A stretch of 64,000 nt of DNA from Emydura subglobosa (taxonomy: Eukaryota; Chordata; Testudines; Chelidae): NCBI GenBank assembly GCA_007922225.1, contig ML680086.1:6218997-6282996 (forward strand). Reading direction: 5' to 3'. Made by a program: the position numbers and the translations under genes. Shown here piece after piece: positions 32,395 through 43,618 of this stretch (position 1 is the stretch's first letter; each line of letters starts with the position of its first letter). The notes beneath the pieces were generated by a model. The model saw nothing but the letters and a program-made list of their open reading frames with translations, did no database searches and had not been told where the DNA came from.

Positions 32395-33320
32395 TGAGCT
32401 GGAGAGGTGGTGAGCACTGAGGTAGCACAAAGAGAAGGTGACACAAAGTTATTTAAGTTCCAGAGCGGTAGCTATGTTAGTCTGTTTTTAGCAAAACAGA
32501 GAGAGTCCTGTGACACCTAAAAGACTAACAAATTTATGTGGGCATAAGGTTTCATGGGCAGGAACCATCTTTGTCGGATGCAAGTTATTTAAGTTAGTCA
32601 AGACCAGGGAGGAGTTCCAGGAGCCTCAGAGAATTGACCAAGGTAGGTGATCGGGCAACGCAAGGGCAAATGAAGTTCAGTGTATCGACAAATGCAAAAT
32701 AATGCATGTTGGAGGGAAACCCTGAAATTATTCATACACCTTAGAGGGTTCTAAGTTAACTGTGTCATCCAACAACAAAGGCATCTGGGCATCACTGTAG
32801 ATAGCGCAATGGTGACATCTGCGCATTGTGCAGCCATGGTCAAAAAAGCAAACAAGATGTTGGGACGCATAAATAATGGGATGGAGAATAATACAGTTGC
32901 AGTTAGAATGCCATTATATAAATCAGCGATGCAGCCTCATTAGGATACTGCGTGCAACACTAGCCAGCCTAGCTCACAAACAGATATTGCAGAATAAAAG
33001 ATGTTCTGAGAATGGTGATAAGAATGCTCGTGGGGCTGGAAGACCTCTCCCGTGAAAAGAGATTGAAAAGATTGGGATTGCTGTCTTAGAAAGCCAACAA
33101 ATAAAAGGAGACCTGAGGAAAGTAAGTAAAATATTAAATGGTCTAAAAAATGTAAATCCCTGACTCCCAATACCAGAACAAGGGGATGCCCACTGAAATT
33201 AAAAGATGGGAAATTCAAAATTGATCAAAGGAAACACTATTCCACATAATGAAATAAAGTAGTCTGTGAAATTCGTGATCACTGGATGTTGCTGAGGCCA
33301 AGAACTTAGCAAGCATGTTG
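32395..33320 (+). mobile_element. CR1/L3-like LINE fragment, split by an insertion
   Basis: Reads STEVAQREGDTKLFK before the insertion and LVKTREEFQEPQRID after it, matching the SEVAKFADDTKLFK motif C region of CR1/L3-type RT (the FADD box is mutated to REGD). Next come MKFSV, ANKMLGRI-like, GAGRPLP-like and RLKRLGLL segments and the K-RGHPLKLKD block near 33178-33205. All frames are broken. No 3' tail of the ATGATTCTA type is present, so the subfamily differs from the other copies. Confidence 0.72.
32460..32581 (+). mobile_element. 122 bp dispersed repeat inserted with 14 bp TSD
   Basis: Starts CCAGAGCGGTAGCTATGTTA and ends TTTGTCGGATGC. It is a short copy of a widespread reptile repeat with TAGCCATGTTAGTCTG, TAAAAGACTAACAAATTTAT and GGCATAAG-TTTC-TGGGC phrases. 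It interrupts the CR1 frame and is bracketed by AAGTTATTTAAGTT at 32446-32459 and 32582-32595, an exact 14 bp target duplication. That length suggests target-primed reverse transcription, that is, a SINE-like element. No poly-A tail is present. Confidence 0.88.
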
Positions 33321-34580
33321 TCCTAGCCACTGCTGGTGGCAGGATGAACCAGGAGTGTGATCAGTCTATTCTACGTTCCTAATCATTCTTTCCAGCACCC
33401 AGAAGGGAGGGGGAAGGGGGAATGCAGGAGGGAGACAGAGACTTTTGCATTGTGGTGTCAGATCACTGCAGGAGGACACTGTCATGGTGATGAAGGGGCA
33501 GGATGCATACATTGCAACACAACATGAAGGCATCATGCAGTGATGAAGTGTCTCTCCAACTCTTCCAAGCTGAATGCCAATATGCTGTGAACATGAATAA
33601 TCTGCCTGGGGCTATGGGCCATTGCCTGACTTGTGGGGAGAGGGTCCCTGGACACCTAGTCTCCGCCAAAGAATACCTCTCTGCAGCTGCAGCCTGTAGA
33701 GCTGCCTCTCTGGGTTTTGGGGGAAGCCAAGATTGAAGTTCCCGCTGGGGGGGCTTTTTTATTGGGAGCCATGCCAGAATTTGGGCCTACAATTGGAAAA
33801 GACCTGTTAGGTCTGTGGCTCCTAAAATGGGACCTGTGGAACCCTTCCTGTTTGCCCACACAATGAATATTTTGCACACCTGGAGTGGGGGGTCTGGATG
33901 CTGGGAGGGCGGTGAATCCTGGAGGGAACCTCTCTAGTACCAAGAGCTTTGCAGAAAGGAAAGACTGGAGAATCCATGTCAGGGGTCCACTGCAAACCCT
34001 GCCAGTGCAGTATATTGTCTTGTGCTTTGTCCGATGTCTCGTTACATGTCCCCAGTGGCTTTGACCTCAGCTAGTGATGAAGATAATGCCTCATATCCTC
34101 TGTGATGATGGAGTGGGGCCAGGGTTGGGTCAGTGGACTTTATGCAATAGCAGCCTTAAACCTCTGCTCCTGGGTTTGACTGACTAGTAACCATTTTCTG
34201 TGTGTGTGTGTGTGTGTGTGGCTTTCATTCTGCAGTTTTTTTACATTTTACAAACATGTCAGAAAATAAGGGATTTCATCTCATAATAAGCTCTTCTCTG
34301 GCCAAATCACTTGTACCAAATGCACCAACATGATAAGATTGTATTTCAAGAGCAGCTTGTCATTTTTAGATAGAAAGACCATAATTACCTTGCGGGAATT
34401 CTACAGGACTTGGAGTGATGCTAATTCCTCCCCCCCCCACACCTCCATCTGGTGCCCTGTTATCTTTTGTTTAGAATAATTGAGCCCTCTAGGAATGGAC
34501 TCCCCAAGAGAGCAGGGTGTTGCAGGATAGCCACGGGCAGTTTGTAACCTCTGCTTGTATCTGTAGCCCTTGGATGCTTA
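33321..34580. other. Unassigned; (TG)11 microsatellite at 34199-34220
   Basis: No exon recognised. A pure TG dinucleotide run spans 34199-34220. A run of nine C lies near 34430. Short frames at 33463-33943 overlap on both strands without motifs. Confidence 0.5.
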
Positions 34581-34691
34581 TAGACAAACACCTGTCAGGA
34601 ATGGTCTAGATATTATTTAGTCCTGCCATGAGTGCAGGGGACTGGACTAGATGACCTCTCGAGAGCCCTTCCAGCCCTATGATTCTATAGA
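34581..34691 (+). mobile_element. CR1 LINE 3' end
   Basis: AGACAAACACCTGTCAGGAA, GGTCTAGATATTATTTAGTC and CTGGACTAGATGACCTCTCG followed by CCTATGATTCTATAG. This is only the last 110 bp of a CR1 copy, similar to the end of the copy at 61350-63795. Confidence 0.88.
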
Positions 34692-35069
34692 AACCCAGCG
34701 TATTCTCCGCTGTCAAGGGAACGTGATGCTTGTTGCACTCCTCCGCCCAAGCTTGCTGGGGAACAAGATGATCATTCACAACTGTGAGCCCAAATGATGG
34801 TTCGAAGCACACTAGAACACGCTCAGGAAAATAATAACTATGTCATAGCAAGCAGGATGGAAAAGCTCAGGGGAGGTGGGGATGGAGCAGTAATGGAAAA
34901 GATGCAGGACAATTCCTTTAGGTTTGGCTTGCATAAGCAATTAAACATTTTTAAAATTTCAGCACCAATTTCAGTCGGTCAGTTTCCCTGTCTTGTTGTT
35001 CCTGACTGTGTCTGTGTCATTGATGGCTTCTCATTGTTTTGGTAACTTCTTTGCTTTGTTATTTTATTA

Positions 35070-35209
35070 TTTGCATTGTGATAGCACGTGGAAGCCAGGG
35101 CCCCATTGTGCAAGGATTTGTACAAACAAAGAGCAAAGATTTCCTTACTTCTTCTGTTAAAGGGAACTTTGGGGTAGACACAAATAGAAGTCAGGAAACA
35201 AAATCCCAT
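35070..35209 (-). repeat. Antisense L2/MIR-like tail fragment
   Basis: GTGATAGCACGTGGAAGCC and GGGCCCCATTGTGCAAGG with TTTGTACAAACA match the antisense of the dispersed tail seen at 45997-46080. Short and degraded. Confidence 0.4.
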
Positions 35210-35590
35210 TGGCTTTCAGTCAGTGGCAGAGCCACATTTTGCAGCTGGGGGGGGGGGGGGGGCGCCCTGACATTGGTGGTATGCTGGAGAGTAGCACCTG
35301 TCTCCTGCAGGACTGTGTCCAGCTCCCTGCTCTGGACATTGTGACCTGGTGCCTGGGGTCACAGCACCATTCAGGTTTGGCCCAGCTGCCCCATCCGTCA
35401 TGACAGAGGGCGGCTGGGCCACATTTGACAGAGCAGTGTTGTGCACGGGATTGCAGCACCATGCAACCCTGTGTGGCATGTCCCAAAGCTGGGAGCAGGG
35501 AGTGGGGCCCAAACTCACAGGACAGGAGCTGCTGCTGCCAGATGAATGTAGGACAGGGTTACTCTCCAGCCCTGTGTGACAATTCATGTC
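35210..35590. repeat. Dispersed repeat with G16 run and inverted repeat
   Basis: Contains a run of 16 G at 35247-35262 and an inverted repeat GGCCCAGCTGCCC (35379-35391) / GGGCGGCTGGGCC (35408-35420). Text on both sides of the palindrome remains loosely complementary, with GTCACAGCACCAT opposite TGTTGTGCACGG. It looks like a non-autonomous inverted-repeat element. Overlapping frames in several phases reflect its composition. Confidence 0.5.
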
Positions 35591-36024
35591 GTACACCTTC
35601 TGTCAATTGCATAATATGCTTGAAAACCCACCACCTGCACACCTAAAGGCCACTGGGGGGGCAGTCGCTTCCCACTCCCTCCCCGTCCCATTAACTGTGC
35701 CACTGCATTCAGTGCGAACTGTCCCTTGTGCCTCTGAACACCTCCCTGTCCATATCAACCATGCACTAAAACTAAAACCCTTTCCCCACGTTAGCAGGGA
35801 AGCCTTGGATTAATACCACTTGTAGGACTTTCTAATTCTGTTCTGGTCACCCTTGATGCTGTTTGTTACCTCTTTGCTCTTTGCTCAACTTGGCTGGTGA
35901 TGTTGGACTGATCAGGTTGTGTTTTCTCCTTCTAGTCAAGATGGGTTTGAGCATAGGTGTGTGCAGCACATTTCATTAGGGTCTGGACCCAGGGAATTTT
36001 CAGGCCACACTGGATTAAAATGGA

Positions 36025-36235
36025 CTTACCCTTGGTGTCTTACTCTCCGCCGAAAAATCTCGCTGCGTTATCTGTTTCGGCGGCAGCTCACGATGTCTTG
36101 CCTGCTGCCAAAAAAACTGCCGGGGTCCTTCATTTCGGCGGCAGCTCGTGTTGCATTATGGTTTTGTCGAGCCCTGCATTAGGGTGTGCCTGGGCACACC
36201 CAGCACACCCTGTACGCACGCCTATGGGTTCAAGG
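36025..36235. repeat. Dispersed repeat with TTTCGGCGGCAGCTC duplications
   Basis: TTTCGGCGGCAGCTCACG (about 36076) and TTTCGGCGGCAGCTCGTG (about 36133) are duplicated phrases 57 bp apart, and GGTGTGCCTGGGCACACCC forms a tight palindrome at about 36183. Probably part of a hAT-like non-autonomous family; ends not defined. Confidence 0.4.
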
Positions 36236-36244
36236 TTGTTGTGC

Positions 36245-36385
36245 ACTTAGGCCCCGATCCAGCAAAGCATTTACTGTTTACTTAATTTGGGTCATGTGCT
36301 TAAGCTTTTATCCCTTTTCAGCAAAGCACCCATGGGACTTAAGTACCTGCACAGAGTGCTTTGCTTAATCAGCACTGAACGGTCC
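36245..36385. repeat. Palindromic dispersed repeat (GCCCCGATCCAGCAAAGCA type)
   Basis: GCCCCGATCCAGCAAAGCA at the left faces TGCTTTGCTTAATCAGCAC at the right, and GTGCTTAAGC and ACTTAAGTAC occur between them. This is a degraded inverted-repeat element of a family I recall as common in turtles and birds. Confidence 0.5.
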
Positions 36386-37149
36386 AGTGCCTGCTCCTGC
36401 CTCCCACTGAAATCAATGCCAGCTCCCCCCCCATTTGTAACACAGGTGCACAGCTGCGGGTGCCGTTAGATCCTGGGCTATTCCTGGATGCCCAGGGAGC
36501 AGACAAGACCAAGAGCACTTTCTTTGCATCTGCACCTGACAAGACACCTGCAACCCTTCCTCTCTGGGCCCTGGGTCAGAGTCTTTGCCTGGTTCTGCTC
36601 AGTGCCAAGGGGGCAAAGCCTCGCGTGGGTCCCCTGGTGGGTATTCCCTGGAATCCCAGCCGGCTGGGGTAGCACCCTGCAGCCCCTGCCTCAGGCAGGG
36701 TGTTTGGGATCAGGATCAGGAGTGACTTCATATTAGCTACCCCCAGCTAGCAGAATGTCCTTTGGGGACCAGAGCCAGCTGGAGCAAGTGAGAGCAGCCC
36801 CAGTGCAGGGACTCCAGGGAGCTGTGACTGGCTGTTGGCACTCACCTTCTCTTCCATGTCCTCTGTCCTGGGTGGCTGTGTGCGGGGGAGGGGAGCCATC
36901 CTGTGCTGCGTGCTGCCCTGCTCCGCCAGGGGCCTGGACAGAGCAGCAGGTCATGCACAGCTAGAGCTTTGCTCTTCTCTGCCTTGCAGTGCAGTGGGCG
37001 GCCAGCAGGGAAGCAGAGAAGGGACCGCTGCTGCTCTGCTCCTACCGGAGCTGATGGGGAAGCAGTGGGAAACTGCTGCCTGCAGCGATTCATTCTCCCC
37101 CCAACCCCCAGTTTAACAATCACAGGGTGCGGCTAAGGCAGCATGTTTC
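36386..37149. other. GC-rich unassigned stretch
   Basis: Many overlapping short frames occur on both strands between 36460 and 37136 because the stretch is relatively GC-rich. None shows a family motif or convincing splice sites. A small CpG-poor, GC-rich patch such as this is not enough to call a promoter. Confidence 0.35.
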
Positions 37150-38150
37150 ATCATAATCCAGTACACATTTTCATCTTAACAGAGTTGCCTTTGGAAACCA
37201 AACAGGGGTCACCTGGGGCATAGATTGGGGCTCCCTGGTGCATGTAATCAGCTAACAGTCTATATAAAGCACACACGTGTAGTATTGTTTGGTTTGCTAA
37301 CTTTGCCTTCATGTTCTTTCTCAGTGACTGGAAGGAAGGTAAGGGTTAATAAAGAGTAATTAATATAAGAAGACTGTGCATTATTAAATTTCATTTGAGC
37401 TTTAATTAGACAGCTTTTTTTCTTTATATAAAAGTCTTTGTTGTGTCAATTAGTTGATTGACTATCATCTGGTTTCTGGGTTAGTGAAACCTGATCTGTT
37501 GTGAATGAATTTGTTTATCAGGGAAAAGGGACCACAGAATGGAAAAAAAATTCAATTAAATGTCAAAGTGCTGAGTGACAAGCTGCATTTGATAGGGCTT
37601 TTAGTTTAATTGCTTGTATTTCATTAAGAGATTTATTTATCAGGAGAATTCTCCATTTTAGAACAATCTTGGCTGGAGCTTAGTTTGCTTCTGCCTTTTT
37701 GGGTACATTTATGATATTCCAATACCAGAGAACACTCTTTTTAATTTAGAATGGATAATTTATATTCTGATGCCCGGAGTTTATTATGTTATCAGCCATG
37801 GCCAATGGCTGCCTTCCGGTGACATCCAAACACAAAATGGTCCATAGCCAGCACAGTGTGTACCCTGTGCAAGCACTTGAAAGCTGATGAAAGGTTATCA
37901 TCAAAGATCTGATAGTCTCTTGACTGTTCTATGACCGCACTGAAAACAGCTTGTTAATCTTACCCATTTATTTGGGTGGAAAATTATCCAGCTGAAAGCC
38001 CTGGGAATGTTTCAGAAAGTCTTAAATGTCTTTTAGCCTGTTAAGTTCCTTGGGGGATGGATGGTCTCTATGTGAGTTTTGTTCAGGCCTCAACGCATTA
38101 TTCATGTTTAACAAATAATAAATAAGTTGCTTCTTGTAAAGAGCAGGTGC
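37150..38150. other. AT-rich unique block, candidate conserved non-coding element
   Basis: About 1 kb with no recognisable repeat, rich in homeodomain-type cores: GAGTAATTAATAT (about 37355), GCTTTAATTAGACAG (about 37400), GTCAATTAGTTGATTGAC (about 37446, a near palindrome) and TAGTTTAATTGC (about 37604). It resembles developmental enhancers in texture only; conservation was not tested. No open frame of note. Confidence 0.3.
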
Positions 38151-38229
38151 CAATATGTAATATATTATATTATCACTCTGCGGGTTGGTCTAGATGCTGT
38201 TTCTAAACCAATATAATAAAAACAGTACA

Positions 38230-38700
38230 GTCACCTTGTGTAGCTGCTGTTACACGGTGTAAAGCATGAAGGATTCTTTCTCCAAGAATCAGGCAGCACA
38301 GACAATACTGAAGAGGTTTATTCATGATACCGGGAAGTCTGATAAATCAGCTTCAACTTCATGGTGTTACAGTGGTCAGTTATATACGCTTTCTTATCGA
38401 TTACATAGTGCGTTTAAATTCTTGATCTATTCATTTACAAATACAGACATTGTCCATCAGAGAGAACAACAGTGATAATGGTCATTACATACATGCAGAG
38501 ACACTTTAATCACTCTACTTACATCAAGGATGCTAGGGCTACACTCGGGGTAGGGATAGGGTAGAGAAAGAAGAGGGGGGTCCTTACAGATAGGTGGCAG
38601 ATGAGACAGAAATTCTAAAAGCAAATGCGCTGTTCTCATTGGAATTAGAATCACTAAGAGGACATCTGGCTTCCTGAGCCATTGGATGCTTACACTAGCC
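38230..38700 (-). other. Possible antisense LTR promoter fragment
   Basis: On the minus strand a TATATAA (38380-38386) is followed about 60 bases later by AATAAA (38317-38322), the compact TATA-to-polyA spacing of some LTR R regions. No TG...CA termini or target duplication were found. A related phrase TTTCTAAACCAATATA occurs at 38205 and 38842. Weak call. Confidence 0.25.
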
Positions 38701-40689
38701 ATTGTCCTTGAGGATCAGGTATGCTCGTTAGCCATTTAAATGAGTTTCAACCTACAACTTGTTAGCTGAAAACAACCTCAAGCCTTACAACGGGTATAAA
38801 GGTGCTTGCAGTGGTGTAGCTCATTTCGGTAAATTTATGTTTATTTCTAAACCAATATAGTTCATCCAATATAAAAACAGTGTGTAGAAAAACCCTTGAA
38901 GTACAGAGCCCTGTTTGTATGGGAAATAGAACTGAGGATTTTACCAAAGCTGTTGAAATTTATGATAAGTGATAATCCATTCCCCATCGATATCCCGGGA
39001 AGTTACAGAAGTAGCATGGCCTCCAGAGGTGGACCTGCAAGGGAGCACAAGTGCAGGTGCTCACCCCGGCTCAGGATCGTAATCCCTGCATGCCTATAGG
39101 CAGGAGGCAGTCTGAAAGGCACATGCAATGACAGGTGACCTGCAAGCATGGTCACATTCAGTTTTACAGCTGGACAAGTGTTACTGCTTGGCTCTGTGTC
39201 AGAGTCCTGGCCTTAAACTCAAAAACAGAAGCAGCCCCGCTGCTTTGTTGCTGGCTCAGCTGCCTTCTCGCAGGACCTCATATGGGGCACACCCAGAGCT
39301 GGGCCTGGAGCAGAGCATGTTGAGAATGATATCACCATGCTGGTGCATAAGACAGGAAGTGGAGTTGACCATCAACAAAGCAGTGACGCTGATGCTCGGC
39401 AGCCAAAGTAGAGGGAGGGCAGCTGGTGCTGCTGCTGCCCAGGGATGGAGAGAAGATCTCAGCCTACAGTCCTGTCGAGCAGTCTCCTTTCGCCAGTGAG
39501 ACATTCACTAAAGGAGAAAGAGGAAGCAAAATGAATGTGCAGGACTGTCTCCCAAAGCCAAGCCTGTTTCATAGTCAGTCCCGATCCCAGCAGTTCTGAG
39601 AGAAGGATCAGCCCTAACTGATTGTGATGGTGTGGTCTGAAATATAATCTTTAAAAATGTCGGTGTGGTCTGTGGTTGCACCTGCGCTCCACCTGACTGT
39701 GACTGGGCACATGTACATCCAAAGGCAGTGAGTGGGAAGGAGTGTGGAGCAGAAGGCAGTAGCATGGCTTGTCAGCTGCTTAGTATCCTCTGAGCAACTT
39801 TCTTTCAAACTCCTCCACACTTTTTCTCAAATGGACCTTGCAGCTTCTTTGACATGTGGCTGGCAGCCGCTAGGTAGGCTGCATCTACCGTAGTATAAAT
39901 AATAATTATACCCAGCAAGTGGAAGATCAAGCCCCTTTCCTCTTGAACCCATCAGAAGACACCTCTGCCCTTCTGCCTTTTCTGCTGCTGTCGTGTTCAG
40001 TGCCCCCTCCTGTTGCTCTGAAAGCAGAACCAGACCAAGAGCTGGTCTCTAAAACTCACTATCTCTGTTACTCAGGAGCAGACTTCACTTTGCAAGCATT
40101 CATGTAAGGTGTCAAGAGGCAGTGCACAAACTTCTAACAGTTATATCCTGCAGGGACACTGTCTGTTCTGCAGTGCAGGCAGCACCAACAACGGACGAGG
40201 AAGCACAAAGTCAGTTACTGACGAAGAAGAGAAGGACAGGACACAGACGTACTACCAGTTGTGCTCCCTGGGGCAAAAAGGTTTCACACTTATTTATGGA
40301 TATTCTTACCTGGGAAAAAAGTCCAGGCAGGGCAGCGTCGAGATTGAGGACACCTGCACTGTACACCAGAATCTACTGAGGGGAAAAAATTGACCCCCAT
40401 TAAGGACCCCAGCATTTCCGAGGAGACTTTGGAACAGGGGGGAGACAAAAGAAAAGGCAAATAATCTGCAGAAGTTGGTCTGAACAGCTATCCAGAGGGG
40501 TGATGTCACATGACAGTAGCCAAGAATCCTCGAGAGTCCCTTTCTTCTACCTCTGAACAAGGAACTTTGTTAGATTAAGGAAGAGAGCATTATCCCCAAA
40601 GCTACTCTCTGCCTCTGCTTCCCTGCAGAGCTTCTGCCTAGAACCAAACTCATTTCTCCTCCTGCCACAGTCTTAAAGGAACAGTACAC
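38701..40689. other. Unassigned non-coding stretch
   Basis: No host exon recognised. The part from about 40100 to 40560 lies downstream (minus strand) of the gypsy pol fossil and may include its 3' LTR, but no termini were identified. Two overlapping plus-strand frames at 40109-40393 have no known motif. Confidence 0.4.
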
Positions 40690-41215
40690 ATCTGTTCTTG
40701 CTGTACCTTGACTGGTCTTAGCCATGCAGGATCTCAGGGTGCGGCTACCAGAAACAACAGCTGGTGTCATCCGATATTTTTTTCACACTTCTAGCAGGAG
40801 TGGATCTCCTGGTAGAAGTTTTGGGCTGCATTCTGAAAGTTAAAGAAGACTCCTTGAGACTCTTTAGCTCTAGCATCTCTCAGCCTCACAACTTTAAGCA
40901 GTGCCACTTAGGATGAAGACTGATCTCTCAGGCTGGCGCCATGGTTCTGATCTGTTAGGCCATAAGGGAGCTGAGCTGGACGTTGTAGGTGGTGCTGCCC
41001 TATAGCTCAGCAGAACTAGTCAGGGTCTTTTGTTTCTGAATTTTCTTAGTGATCTGTACTGCTTTCTCTCTGCCATTCCCTTCTGGCCAGTGGGAGCTGA
41101 AAATAATAAGCTTAACTGCATATGGCACCCCAAAAGCTTAGAATACCAAGCTGGCAAACTGGGGCCCTTTGTCAGCATCAATTTCTTCACACATAGCAAA
41201 ATGTGAAGAGATGCC
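40690..41215 (-). pseudogene. Ty3/gypsy integrase fossil (K02A2.6-like type)
   Basis: Minus-strand 41000-41215 reads DKGPQFASLVF, a stop, AFGVPYAVKLI then SSHWPEGNGREKAVQITKKI, matching the SDNGPQFAS-EF--FA, SSP--PQGNGQAE-AVQT-K integrase core of K02A2.6-like elements. The catalytic Asp region is altered (DK in place of DN) and one in-frame stop is present. Further along, 40690-40770 reads RTLRSCMAKTSQGTAR, the place of the PRSYIV-T-QGTYRRNRRHL motif that ends pol. Integrase joins element DNA to the host chromosome; this copy is dead. It may belong to the same family as the gag fossil at 27522. Confidence 0.65.
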
Positions 41216-42540
41216 CTATAGGTAGGGCTGGTTGAACATTTCCTTTTGAAACTGCCTTTTTACAGAAAATTGGGTTTTTGAATAAATGATTATTTTGCAC
41301 AAGAAGTCTCTGCTCTTCTCCGCCAAGTGAAGCCACCACTGGAGGGGGACATAGCACACTTAGCCAGCCTGTTCCACACCGAGCAGCCTCAATAAAGCAT
41401 CCTTTTTATAATGATTACAAACAAGTCCTGGCTCTTCTCTCCCACAAGAGCTATTACACCACCCAGACAACTGAGCTCCCTGGCTCCCTGGTCCTAAGCT
41501 AATAGAGGAGACTTACTGTACTTTGCCTTGCAAGGCGTCAGCTCAGGATATAGAGTGGCTGCGTCCCATCAGTCACAGATGTTTTGTTCTCATCCCTAAG
41601 TAGCTAAACAAGCTTGCGCCTGCCAGTAAATCTCCATCGTCCTAACAGTGGTGCATTTCCTCAGGTAAGAGTGCTAGGCAGTGGTAATTATGTTTTCATC
41701 TGTTGTGAGAAAACTTAATATACAAGCTGGCATAAATATTATTCATCCTCCGTTAATTATGATCTACTTACTGTAGGTAATCAGGCAAAAACAAAAAAAT
41801 GTAATCAAACTAAAATAAAGGGGGAAGCAGCTTGTGTGTTTGCCTCCACTCGCTGGGGAATTAGCTCCTGTGAAACCCCGCCACCCGACTATTAGTCTGT
41901 GATGCTTTGTGGCAACTTAAAGGGACCTGGTCTTCGTTGTCTCCATGACCTTGCTCCCCACAGCAATAATGGAGATTGCAACAGGAGCTCATGTTTTTGG
42001 GGAGAGGCTCTTGGAATTATACTCAAGAAACAATTCATGGAGAAAAGTACTTGGGATGATTGGACTCTGGGCCAAATTCTGACGCTGGTGTAATCAAGAG
42101 AAAATCTGGAGTAACTGCATTGACTTTACTGGAGTTGATAGGTGGAACATCAGAATAGCAGGACTTGAAGCAAAGCATACAATGATCTACTGTGCTTTCC
42201 CCTTTCAGCCTGTGGGAAAAGTCATGACTGAATGGGGTTTGCTGGTGTGAAAAGGCGGTGACTTTTCGTTGAGGAATGAGATGACAATCCTTACAATTGG
42301 AGCTACCAAGAATGGCTTCAAGAATGAATCCATTACAATGATGGCTTCCCTCTTCTCCCCTGCGACTCTTGTCCCAATTTTCCAGGACTCAGATCTTGGC
42401 TGCACAAGCTAGATCCCTCCCCCATACAAGCAAAAGTGCAACAACCATGTGTGACCCGTCCGTGCCTAGGGTAGCTACCTGAAAATGCCAAGGTCAGGGC
42501 AGGCTGTAAAAGGAGAGCAGATTCTCCCAACACAGGTGGG
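41216..42540. other. Unassigned; AT-rich block at 41690-41830
   Basis: Starts with a short phrase of a dispersed repeat (GGTAGGGCTGGTTGAACATT). AT-rich unique text at 41690-41830 includes CCGTTAATTATGATC. At 42065-42145, CAAATTCTGACGCTGGTGTA and TGGAGTAACTGCATTGACTT belong to the palindrome-rich family also at 29860. No exon recognised. Confidence 0.4.
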
Positions 42541-43533
42541 TGACACTGAAGTCAGACTTCCCAACCATCCATAAACAGTGCTTCTGATTCCCCACACTGG
42601 TGATCAAGAAGCTAAAATAAAAATATACACAGTCCCCTTTACTGCATTTCAGTCTCTGGCTCCCAATCAACCACTAGGTCCAGTAAAGAGACCAGTTATT
42701 TAAAACTCTATGTTCTTTACCAAAAAGGTTTCTCCTGACCCCAAAGGGTCAGCCACAGTACCAGATCAGTATAAGTTTGGATCTTACCCAAAATACCACG
42801 CTGCCAGCCAATCCTTTAGTAACTAAAACTAAAGGTTTATTATAAAAGGAAAGAAACAAACCGTAAGAGAAACGTTAAACGATTAAAGCAATCACATACA
42901 TACAAATGACTGGAAAATCCATATGTATCAGGTTTCCAGTAGAATTGTGGAGTTTTCAGGCTTGTATAGTCCCTCTGGTGTACATCCAGTACCTGGATGG
43001 GTCTCAGTCCTTTGTTTCACAGCTTCAGTTGTAGATGAGTTGATCCAGAGGTAGGTGAAGACTGAAGATTGATGACTGAAGACTGATGACTGAAGACACA
43101 GTGGATGTGGTGCAGCTGCCTTTTATGTCCTTTGGCCTTTGCCATGTTGCTTGTGGAAATTTACAGGAATAAGTTTGAGTCCAGGGTCACATGACTAAGT
43201 CCTGGTGACTCATCAGGAATATCCCTGGCTTCTCCCCCTGGACCCAGTGTTCCTGTGAGTTTCTTTAATGGGCCATTAAGCAGCTAGTGCTGCAGCCATC
43301 CTGTCTGGGGTGTTGCCCAGACACAGCACATGTTGAAATACAGATACATCAAATATATTCATAACTTCCATTGCACATATAACGCATGAACATAAACATT
43401 ATCATTTTACTTAGCACATTATAGCCTTTCTAACAGTACCTGACATGCTATATCTCATGTGAATTATTATGATTTTGACATATTGATGTTAAATAACATA
43501 ATAAATGTCCCCCCCAATCCAGCCAGCGTCACA
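42541..43533 (-). mobile_element. LTR, retrovirus-type, minus strand
   Basis: Read on the minus strand it opens TGTGACGCTGGCTGGATTGG (43533 downwards), has a TATA-like CATAAAAGG (43119-43127) and an AATAAA signal (42836-42841) about 285 bp downstream, and ends near TGTCA at 42541. The AATAAACCTTTAGTTTTAG neighbourhood is one I recall from turtle endogenous retrovirus LTRs. The 3' boundary is approximate and no clean target duplication was found. No retroviral genes adjoin it. Confidence 0.6.
43060..43100. repeat. 14 bp x 3 minisatellite inside the LTR
   Basis: GACTGAAGATTGAT, GACTGAAGACTGAT and GACTGAAGACACA follow each other. Short tandem array in U3, just upstream of the TATA-like box on the minus strand. 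Confidence 0.8.
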
Positions 43534-43593
43534 CCCCCAATGAGAGATTGGTGTAGAAGTGAGTAATCAGAGCTCCTGACTACATCTCAAGGG

Positions 43594-43618
43594 CCCCCCT
43601 AATCCAGCCAGCATCACA
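43594..43618 (-). mobile_element. Duplicate LTR terminus
   Basis: CCCCCTAATCCAGCCAGCAT followed by CACA repeats, with two substitutions, the LTR end at 43509-43533, 85 bp further out and in the same orientation. Either a short local duplication or the stub of a second LTR of the same family. Confidence 0.75.

Noticed and set aside
34199..34220. (TG)11 as a possible regulatory Z-DNA site
   Set aside because: An ordinary microsatellite; nothing nearby supports function.
36460..37136. GC-richer patch considered as a CpG-island promoter with first exons
   Set aside because: CpG steps are few, no TATA or initiator context stands out, and the overlapping frames on both strands show no homology.
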